From the NCBI GenBank assembly GCA_020631735.1, contig CM036179.1, positions 26,837,063 through 26,901,062 of the forward strand: a DNA stretch of 64,000 nt, read 5' to 3'. The notes below the pieces were generated by a model. It was not told the origin of the DNA. It made no database searches and saw only the letters and a list, made by a program, of their open reading frames with translations. Source of the stretch: Saccharum officinarum. Taxonomy: Eukaryota; Streptophyta; Magnoliopsida; Poales; Poaceae. This document shows positions 56,201 through 64,000 of this stretch, one piece after another; within the stretch, counting starts at the first letter, position 1, and every line of letters begins with the position of its first letter. Both the position numbers and the translations under genes were made by a program.

Positions 56201-57181
56201 ACCAAATCAGCGAAATTCAAAAATAAACGAAATTAGCAAACACACTAGCCCTAAGATACGTACCACGGGCTCGAACCCTTCGGTAGGTCTCATAGGGACC
56301 CGGTTGGCCTCCTCCACCTTGAAGTTCCCAACCATCCAGCGTGCTCGCCGGAGGACCACCTCGAGGGCAAGGGATTCATGGGACATCCGGGTCTCCTCTA
56401 GAGATGCCTCCGGAGTCATCTAGTCGAGGCGGAGACGACGCCGGTATAGTGGCATCACTCTGCGGCGATGGAAGGCCGCGGCCACCGCCGCAACCGTCAA
56501 GCCCCGAAGGTGAAGCTGCTGCAGCGCCACCAGCAGCGGGTCCAGGCACGGCTTCTCGGCTTCCGGCACTCCGTACGTCCAGCGATCCTCTCGAGCGGTC
56601 AGCACGCGGCTGGTGTACCTCGGCAACTGATTTTCATCGTTGCGGAGGTAGACCCAACCCTCGTGCCACCCGCTGTTCGAAGAGATGAGGCGAGCCGGGA
56701 TATACAGATCCGCCCGGCTCGACCTCACCTGCAGGACGTAGCTCCCTACTCGAGCCGCGCACAGGACGCCCTTCTTCCCCGCCTTCTTGGCGAAGAGCTC
56801 GGCCTTGAAAAGGTGAAGCCACAGGTTCCACTGCGGCTCCACCCCAAGGTAGCCCTCGCAGACCACCGCGAAGATGGTGGCCTGCGCGACGGCGTTGGGG
56901 GCAAGGTGGTGAAGCTCCACCCGGTAGTAGTGGAGGAGCGCGCGCATGAAGATGGACGCCGGCACGCCAAACCCTCGCTCGTGGAAGCAGACAAAGCTCA
57001 CCACGCACCCTTCAGGGGGCGCCGGCTCCCGGTGGCCAGGAGGCGACGCGATCCACTCCGGCTGCGACCTTCTCGTCCTTGGCCGCAGCAGCCCATCCTC
57101 GACCAACTCTTCCAACCTCCTCTCCGTCACCGAGGAGGCGGCCCAGTCGTCGGCGGGGAGGATCTGGCTCTTTCCTGCCAT
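53231..57181 (-). pseudogene. Spliced antisense gene in E2 (Transposase_28-like N-terminus, coiled-coil C-terminus)
   Basis: Minus-strand gene between integrase and 3' LTR. Exon 1 (57181-56264) starts MAGKSQILPADDW and has the HYYRVELHHLAPNAV, FKAELFAKK and YLRNDENQLPRY features of grass 'putative gypsy type transposon' proteins. A TAG at 56420 interrupts it. Inferred introns, all with GT at the donor and AG at the acceptor: 56184-56263, 55406-55475 (donor GTAAGTG, acceptor TTTGTAG), 54305-54394 (GTATGATT...GTTCAG) and 53680-53749 (GTAAGTG...GTTCAG). Exon 2 is basic then acidic (KKKQTKETAKKRAIRKAKEA). Exon 3 is Ala/Gly/Pro-rich and ends EAVQSTRDATEV. Exons 4-5 are a long coiled coil (EEAAQARRDLEPLSARVKEL) ending DDEGL. 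Frameshifts near 55850 and 55000 and a TAG near 55304 mean this copy is inactive. Function unknown. Confidence 0.75.
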
Positions 57182-57326
57182 CGGTGCTGTCGGAAAGGGG
57201 GTGGACGGAGAGGATGTGGTGGCGGCAGCGATGCGGGCGGAGAGCGCGATAAGGCAAGGGTTGTCTGAGGCAGAAGATTGCAGGAGCGCAAGGAACCGGT
57301 GGGGAACGCAGACCCCTAGGCCTTGA

Positions 57327-57334
57327 TTTTATAT
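57327..57334 (-). promoter_or_regulatory. TATA box for the E2 antisense gene
   Basis: ATATAAAA on the minus strand, about 146 bases before the ATG at 57181. The same motif and spacing occur in E1. Confidence 0.65.
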
Positions 57335-57589
57335 GCCCAGGCGGAAGCCCAACGGCCGCGCGAAAAGGTAGGAACAGTTTCCCGCATTAAACGCGCCCAC
57401 CTAACCGTTTCCTTACATCTCGCAGGAATTGGGCACGTGGCCGTCCCCCACGTCGTAACCATACGCCACGTCGCCCACTACCGCGTCGATCTCGCCTCCC
57501 CTCCTAAAAAGACGCGCCGGGCTAACGGGCGGGGGAGGGATCCACGGACGGATATTCCCAGATACCTGGGAAACGGGCCCCGAGCCCGG

Positions 57590-58555
57590 TATGAGCCTCG
57601 AGGGAGCGGAAGCTGGCCCTCGACTAGGGTTCGACAACTGCCCTCGAGCAACAGAGTTAGGGACGACCAGGGGTGCGCCCGTACATGGCCAGGGCTCGAG
57701 CCACGCTCTCGAGGCACCCCAGGACGTATTCGAGGCTAAAGGAGGAGGTCCACGTAGGAATCCCCTCGGGGGAGGCACCGAGCCCTCGAATCCTATCGCA
57801 GGGAATCATGATCCACACGACCACTTCTTGGCATCTTTGAGAACGCCTCCGGGCCACTAGCCGACCCCTAACGACTGGGGCACGGGCTCTCACTCGAATT
57901 CCCCCGTTAGCAGCTCACCGGAGATCGTCGAAACTCGCCCAAACAAGGGTAGTACGGTGTTCCCCACCCCTCCTCCTCCTTCCTAAAGGAGGAGCGTGAG
58001 GGTCGCACAGCAAAAGACGGCCAAGACTCTGATCGACCTCGTGCGCGCGAGGCTCGGGGGCTCGACTGCAGAAACCTAAACCTTGAGGGATCGAAAGCTG
58101 GCCCTCGACCAGGGTTCGATAGCTGCCCTCGAGTAACAGAGTTAGGGACGACCAAGGGTGCGCCCGTACATGGCCAGGGCTCGAGCCACGCTCTCGAGGC
58201 ACCCCAGGACGTATTCGAGGATAAAGGAGGAGGTCGACGTAGGAATCCCCTCGGGGGAGGCGCCGAGCCCTCGAATCCTGTCATAGGGAATCGAGATCCA
58301 CACGACCACTTCTTGGCATCTTTGAGAGTGCCTCCGGGCCACTAGCCGACCCCTAACGACTGGGGCACGGGCTCTCACTTGAATTCCCACGTTAGCAGCT
58401 CACCGGAGATCGTCAGAACTCGCCCAAACGAGGGTAGTACGGCGTTCCCCACCCCTCCTCCTCCTCCCTAAAGGAGGAGCGTGAGGGTCGCACAGCAAAA
58501 GACGGCCAGGGCTCTGATCGACCTCGTGCACGCAAGGCTCGGGGGCTTGACCGCA
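57590..58555 (+). repeat. 485-bp tandem repeat, two copies (E2)
   Basis: The AGCTGGCCCTCGAC landmark is at 57611 and 58096. It is the same unit as in E1, which has four. It lies upstream of the antisense TATA box and downstream of the sense genes. Confidence 0.92.
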
Positions 58556-58744
58556 ACGACTCATTCCCCAATAAAACGAATACAAGACCTCGAAGGAGTC
58601 TCAACACTCCACCGAGGCCTCGGGGGCTACACCCGACGGGTGCGCTCGCGCGCCCCCACCGAAAAAAATTACGACACTACGACTCCAGTTCAAACAAATC
58701 TCTGGGAGAGTGATCACACACTCACCCAAAGGCTCGGGGGCTAC

Positions 58745-59877
58745 TGTCAGTACCAACAGTACGGAGGTACCCACATCCATCGTTAATAAAAAACTAAAAC
58801 GACTGAAACCACAATAGAAGGCAGCCCGCCTCGACCGCGTATCCAGTCCGCCTCGTACGAGGCCCGCTCGACGGGGCGCCTCGACCACGCTCTGGCTCCG
58901 ACTCGTACGAGGCCCACTCGACGGGGCGCCTCGACCGCGCCCCATCCCGTATAGCAAGGTACCTCGACGGCGCTCCAACCCGCGCGAGGCTCGTCCGCCC
59001 ACTGGGAAAAACTCCGACTCGCGTGAGCCTGGGTCGAGCGCCTCGACTCCTTCTCTTTACCTACCCAGGACAAAAGCCATAGCATTTAATGCGGTTACCT
59101 ACTACCACCTACCGGCATGGCTGCGACCAGGATCGACGTGGGAACAATGCCCGTATCAGATCTCACTGTTTTACCGCCCATCCCGTGATGGGAGGTGAAA
59201 ACCGTCACTGTACCCACCTTACCGCGCACTGTTTACCATCGATCACCCTCGAGGGAGGATAAGACAAGGCCCGTTCTCCGCAATCTCGGGGATTCGGCCT
59301 TATCCATCCGGTCTCGACCCGGCCTCGACCCAACCTCAACGCTCGGCACAGTTCAATGGCAAGGGAAGGACGATGTGGCACGGCGCTCCGGGTCATTTCA
59401 CCGTCTCGTCTCCCACGACGTCATGGTGTCCAGGGATGGCCGGCCATTTCCAGAGCACGTCGCTACGGTCAGCTCAGCAGGAATCGACAAAACATCACCT
59501 CAAGGCTCCCCGTCGTCTTGGCCTCCTCTCGCCCTGTAAAAGGGCAGGCCAGGGGACGAAAGGGAGAGACAACGAAGAAACACAATGGACAACAGGCAAC
59601 ACGCCAGATAGAGATCAATATCTCAAGCAATCACCCTTGTCCTCTTTTTCCTTTCTTTGAGACTTGGGCTCGACGCCCTCTCTCGCATGCTTGTAACCCC
59701 TACACGAGTACTTCGGTGCAAGGAAATACAAACTTCTCCCCTCCCCGCTGGACGTAGGGCCTTCTCTTGCCCGAACCAGGATAAACCCCCGTGTGTTCTC
59801 CTTGCATCACCATCCAGGAAAGAGACACGCAGCATTTACTCGTTGGTTTAGGACCCCCTCGGGTCCGAACACCGACA
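58745..59877 (+). repeat. E2 3' LTR, with altered TATA box
   Basis: 1133 bp, preceded by GGCTCGGGGGCTAC. The TATA box reads TGTAAAA (59535-59541) instead of TATAAAA as in the other three LTRs, so promoter strength from this LTR is probably reduced. Confidence 0.92.
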
Positions 59878-59882
59878 CCAGT

Positions 59883-60076
59883 TGTCACCACCTCAAACCA
59901 CTGGGCTGCGCTACGCTAGCTGGGGGGGGCTGGAGGCCGGGAAAGAGTTCCAACATGCGGGCCTCCCACGGACTTGTATGCTCACAAAAGCGGCTGGAGA
60001 AGAAACAAGAAATTGTCTTGCAAACTTCGCAGGGAAACAGAAACGAAACCGCCCTGTGAATTTTTAAAAAGAAAAT
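59883..60076. other. Short unassigned flank right of E2
   Basis: Unique-looking sequence with a G7 run at 59923-59929; nothing recognised. Confidence 0.4.
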
Positions 60077-60273
60077 GCCTTCTTGCTGTCTGAGCAGCAA
60101 CAACCTAGTAACTTGTGAGAAAACATAATAAATTTTTACTAAATGCAACGTTTTTTTTTTCATAAGGTACTAAATGCAATGTTAACTAAGGAGTCTTAAA
60201 ATGGTTGATGTCCTGCATAAATCATTAGCTTCTTGATCACCAAATACAATAAGTAAATAAAAAGGCCATAAAT

Positions 60274-60376
<103 letters not shown>

Positions 60377-60541
60377 AGAAAATACATCTAGATCTATTGA
60401 TAAGTGTTGCACTAGGAAATATGATAAATCTTGGAAATATGCATCCATCAATTTAGTATACAGACTCTAATAATCATTGATGATATTAACTATTGGATTT
60501 TTTTCTATTATGAAAAAAGTTACCCTAAAATAGCTCCATAA

Positions 60542-60826
60542 GAGCAACTCCAACAGAAAAGCTATCCATGTTATATAATCTATATTTGAGTATTTTGCGA
60601 AGAAAATAGAGTGCAACAACTATTGTATCTGGCTTTCCAAAATAGCAAGCTATCTATCTCGGAGTTCTTGCATGCTAAATATAGCTTGCATGTGCCGCTA
60701 GCCATCTGTCTCGCCATACTAGAAAGGTTGTTGGAGTTTTTTTTGTGGAGGTTTCTATTTTAGATATTGGCTAAATCATAGTAGGTTTAGCCATCTATTT
60801 TTATACCAACGCTCTTAGAGTTGCTC
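60542..60826 (+). mobile_element. Tourist-like MITE, copy B, uninterrupted
   Basis: GAGCAACTCCAACAG at the left and GAGTTGCTC at the right, with TAA flanks at 60539-60541 and 60827-60829. The site equivalent to the Stowaway in copy A reads TAGTA (60779-60783). Confidence 0.75.
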
Positions 60827-60904
60827 TAATAATGAACCAGCATTAACCCCTAGAATTGGCAGTCGACCGCCGCGTATCCGGTCGGACACGTCTCCCCGAA
60901 ATCG

Positions 60905-60996
60905 TTCATTGGTCCACATCGGCGCCACATCACCTTCTCCGCCTCCTATTGGTCCATGTCGGCACGGTCGGGTTCGTGGCCAGCACCAAATATATA
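60905..60996 (+). promoter_or_regulatory. Putative core promoter (two CCAAT-type boxes and TATA)
   Basis: ATTGG (reverse CCAAT) occurs at about 60908 and 60948, and AATATATA at 60989-60996. GC-rich leader-like sequence with a typical GAGGAAACCCTAG phrase (61198-61210) follows. This is the usual layout of a grass promoter and first exon. Confidence 0.4.
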
Positions 60997-61019
60997 CCGG
61001 CCGCTTCCGACTCTCCTTC

Positions 61020-61860
61020 CCGAGCCTTCCATCCACGAAAAAAACGCCTCGTCCCTTCCCGTCCTCGCCCGCTCCTCCGCGCCGCCGCCGCTGGTGCCCC
61101 CGCCCCTGACCCCGTGCTCGCCCGCGCCTCTGCCGCTCCCGCCCCCACCCCCTCCTGCTCTTCCTCTCTCTCCCGACGGCTACGGCGGCGTGTGCTCCGA
61201 GGAAACCCTAGTGCCTATCTTCATCTCTTCCCCTCTCTCTCCCTCTCCCTTAGGCACAGACCCAGCCCCATCACGGGCGGCGCGCTGCCACGGCCTCTCT
61301 CTCCCTCTCCCGATGTCGCGCGGCACCGACCGGGCCCCTGCGGTGGCGGCGCACCGGCGCGGTCGGGCCCCGGTGGTGGGCGCAGCCGCGGTGCTGGCGG
61401 CCGCTATCCCCTCCCCTAGCCATCTCTCTCTGGATGTGGTCGCGCAGTGTGGGTTGCCCCGGCAGTGCCTCTCCTGGCATAGGGCAGACACGCTGCCCGC
61501 AAGCCATCCTCGTCTCCTCCGTCGGGGTCCTGGCCATGGCAGCAGGGCATAGGCATGGCCTCGAGGTCGCTCCTCCTCATCTTCCCCCCCTCTCTCCCAC
61601 TATGCCCATGCATGGTGGCCGCACCCGGTGCAGGTGGCCCTGGACAGTAAAGATCAGTCGTTGGTGCTCCCGTTTCCTCTTATTTTGTCATTTTGGTTTC
61701 CTCTGTCTGATTTCTCCGTACGTTGACTACAAATCCTGTTATATTGTTTCGCCTATAATGCCTGCAGCTCCAATGTTTGCCTTCTCTGTGTTGATCTCTG
61801 TGAGGACGGCATCAGCTCTCAGTTCCCACCTCACTATCGCTGTTACAGAGGTCCTGTAAT
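61020..61860 (+). other. GC-rich first-exon-like region of an unrecognised locus
   Basis: Strong GC and CpG content and several overlapping Pro/Ser/Arg-rich open frames, none with a recognisable domain. Composition drops sharply after about 61650, as at an exon-to-intron change. It could be a 5' UTR, a long non-coding RNA or a captured fragment. Confidence 0.35.
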
Positions 61861-64000
61861 CTCTCAGGTTAGCTCCATAGGAGTGCGTGGGTCTGCCATC
61901 TTGAGCCTATGATGAAGATTCCACACCCATTGCTGATCAATAGGATCTAATGTTCATCAGCTTGTGAGGTACTAGGCATGACCTGCTACTTATATTATGC
62001 GATTTCTGAGAGTAACCCAGTTTTCAGCGTGCCTTGAAGCTCTAGGTTGATGAACAAATGATGATTGGTATGTTTCTGAGGCCTCTAAAAATTCTGTCTT
62101 CATTCTACACATCCATTTGTATGTGCCCCCAACTTGAGTTGTTGCAAATGATGGTATTCTCAGTACGGTGCCAGTTCTTTTACGTATATGAAGCTACTCT
62201 TGTTTGCTATACTATCCCCCTTTTCTTATTGTAGTGAATTCTTATATAGTTTTGGAATATAGGATGGTGATCTTGAAAGGAAAATATTTAGTATTTACAC
62301 ATTTTTATGCTATTCTGAAGATGTGGCTGGTTGCAGAGAGTCAATAGTTTTGCAACTTCTTAGGCAAGGCCTCCCCTTTCTTCCCTGCCATTTCTTTCTT
62401 TTACTTTTTCTTCAAGAACAACAGGAGGGCAATGCATCAAAAAAAGGTAGAACGACCACTCTTGGTAAGGAAAAACTCTTGCAGTGTAAATGTTTTTGTT
62501 TAGTTTCTCTAAGTTCTACTGTGTACTCTGATTGACACATTCTATTTATACAATTATTCGATAATAGTTGCTTACAAGGTCCATTTGTCCTTTTCAATAC
62601 AGAATGTTTGTTTAAGATACTAAAAAGGGCATCCTACCTTATTGACTTATCTGAAAACCATTGTTGCCTTCTTTGCCAAATTAATTGTTCTTCTTTGAGT
62701 GATATGACAGAAATAGTATGCTAAATGCTTCCACCAGTTCTTTTGATTTCTTTCCGCTTTATTATTGTGCTTCCTCCTATGATTGTGTGTGCCAGATGCC
62801 TGTTATTTGAGATCCTAAGAACTTAATTGCCCCAGTGATCAGCTTCACAGATTTGTGGACTCTTATTATCTTTTTAGCTTTTCGCTTATTCATATAGTGT
62901 AGGATTAAATTCATCTGGCAAACGGGGAAAGAAGCGAGAAGTTATAACCCTATATCACAGAACAGCTCTTCATATATGATAAAATGGATTATGATTTGTG
63001 AATGTTAACTTCTCTTAGATATCACCCCTTTTTAAGTAATACCTATATAGTGTGCTTTGGTATTTTTTTAGATGCTCCTTGTGGATAATAGCTAGGTTTG
63101 TTATGTACGTGGTTTTGTTTGTCAATACAATTCTCTGTATTCCAGTAGTATGTGGGGTTTGTTTCACCTTTTCTTTTGTCGGTTTTTTCGTGTCAGCAAT
63201 AATTTTTAAACTATTTCTCACTTTTACTTTTTCGTTCCAACAGAGTTATCCAATGTACATAATACACTGAACCTGTAGTTTGCAGCTGCTGAACAAAGTA
63301 GATATTTATACATGTTTTCCAATGTTTACCTTTTTTTCCCTGTGCTCTATGCAGGTCTCAAACATCTGGAATTCAGGTTTGGATGGGTCATCTGCACCTG
63401 AATCCTCTAAGATTTGGTTAGTGCCCTTCCTATTTCTATACTGTGACTGAGTTCAGCTTTTCCTCATCAGAGTCCTGTAATGCTAAATTTCTGAGCTTTC
63501 ACTGTTACAGTCAGTGGGTGGTTTTTTGCAGTGTCTCAGCCATTGCTTTCCCTTGTTCCAAGTCTTCTTCTATTGGTAAGTATTTACAATTTATACCAAA
63601 ATATAGTTGCTCCTCAAGGCCAGCTGCATGTCAATTGACAAATATCTTTTCTGGATTGTGTTGTTGTCAATATAAATGTGCTTTGCTAACTTATTCCAAA
63701 AATTTGTCGTGTGACAAAAAAAACCCGCTCTATGTCTACAGACTGGATACAGTTGTTTCCTATAACTGTTTTTTGTACAACAAATGATGAACTTGGTAGG
63801 GTCACGTCAAGTTAATGTCATGTTTACATAGCCTACTCTTCAAAATTGATGCTAAATCTATTTTGTCGGACTTCAGAATTCCTAATGGAAACACATTAAT
63901 ATGTTCCATCATCTACTCTTGCCATTTCAGTACTTTTTCCTATAATTTGTACAGGTAGTGTACAACTTAGCTTACAGCTTATATATTTAGTTGCCACTGT
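61861..64000 (+). other. AT-rich sequence, possible introns of the preceding locus
   Basis: No coding region recognised on either strand. Pyrimidine-rich tracts ending in AG (for example before 62336 and 63356) are intron-like. The window ends without a recognisable exon. Confidence 0.35.

Larger units (their letters stand above)
44968..59877 (+). mobile_element. E2: Ty3/gypsy LTR retrotransposon, Tat lineage, near complete
   Basis: 14,910-bp element with a perfect 5-bp target duplication CCAGT (44963-44967 and 59878-59882). It keeps the full order LTR, primer site, gag, protease, reverse transcriptase, RNase H, archaeal-type RNase H, integrase, spacer, antisense gene, two 485-bp repeats, polypurine tract, LTR. 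Damage is mostly small indels and a few stops. The LTRs differ at about 30 positions by eye, nearly all transitions, plus an 8-bp tandem duplication near the end of the 5' LTR (46063-46078). Confidence 0.95.

Overview
This window comes from a plant nuclear genome, almost certainly a grass (Poaceae), and the repeat types fit the sorghum/sugarcane/maize group. The evidence is several retrotransposon classes with grass-style organisation, Stowaway and Tourist MITEs, a FAR1-type Mutator element, grass-style LINEs, and only two intact single-exon host-like genes in 64 kb. It reads as a nest of mobile elements separated by AT-rich intergenic DNA.

Layout. 1-7685: a minus-strand Copia element (gag remnant, tRNA-iMet-type primer site) whose ~2 kb LTR is split by two more LTRs of the same family. 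One of these is a solo LTR with a perfect 5-bp target duplication. 7686-9341: an unidentified gene-like fragment, a degenerate TTGCAAGTG repeat block, a partial Stowaway and a short Helitron 3' end. 9365-24689: a Helitron holding E1, an 11.0 kb Ty3/gypsy element of the Tat (dual RNase H) lineage. 24690-28260: MITE-like elements. 28394-28845: a small conserved plant gene with a TATA box. 29623-33986: a 5'-truncated LINE carrying a 4 kb Mutator-like element with a decayed FAR1-type transposase. 34184-37200: MITE and Copia debris. 37607-39806: a LINE with ORF1 but no ORF2. 39982-41241: a 419-codon grass protein gene on the minus strand. 42007-43028 and 60077-60843: two copies of a ~1 kb segment. 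43742-44870: a LINE-like retroposon without a reverse transcriptase. 44968-59877: E2, a 14.9 kb relative of E1. 60840-64000: a promoter-like GC-rich start followed by AT-rich sequence of unknown content.

The most interesting system is in E1 and E2. Downstream of pol, on the opposite strand, E2 carries a gene with its own TATA box, five exons and consensus splice sites. Its first exon resembles the grass 'putative gypsy type transposon' (Transposase_28) proteins and its last exons form a long coiled coil. A ~485-bp tandem repeat lies between this gene and the 3' LTR (two copies in E2, four in E1). E1 has lost most of the reverse transcriptase and most of the antisense gene, but the second deletion joins the first and last antisense exons in frame into a 61-codon ORF. 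E1 still has matched LTRs and a target duplication, so it is either a mobilised non-autonomous derivative or an element deleted after insertion.

Coordinates of transposon ends rest on target-site duplications read directly from the sequence. Family names rest on motif recognition without database searches.
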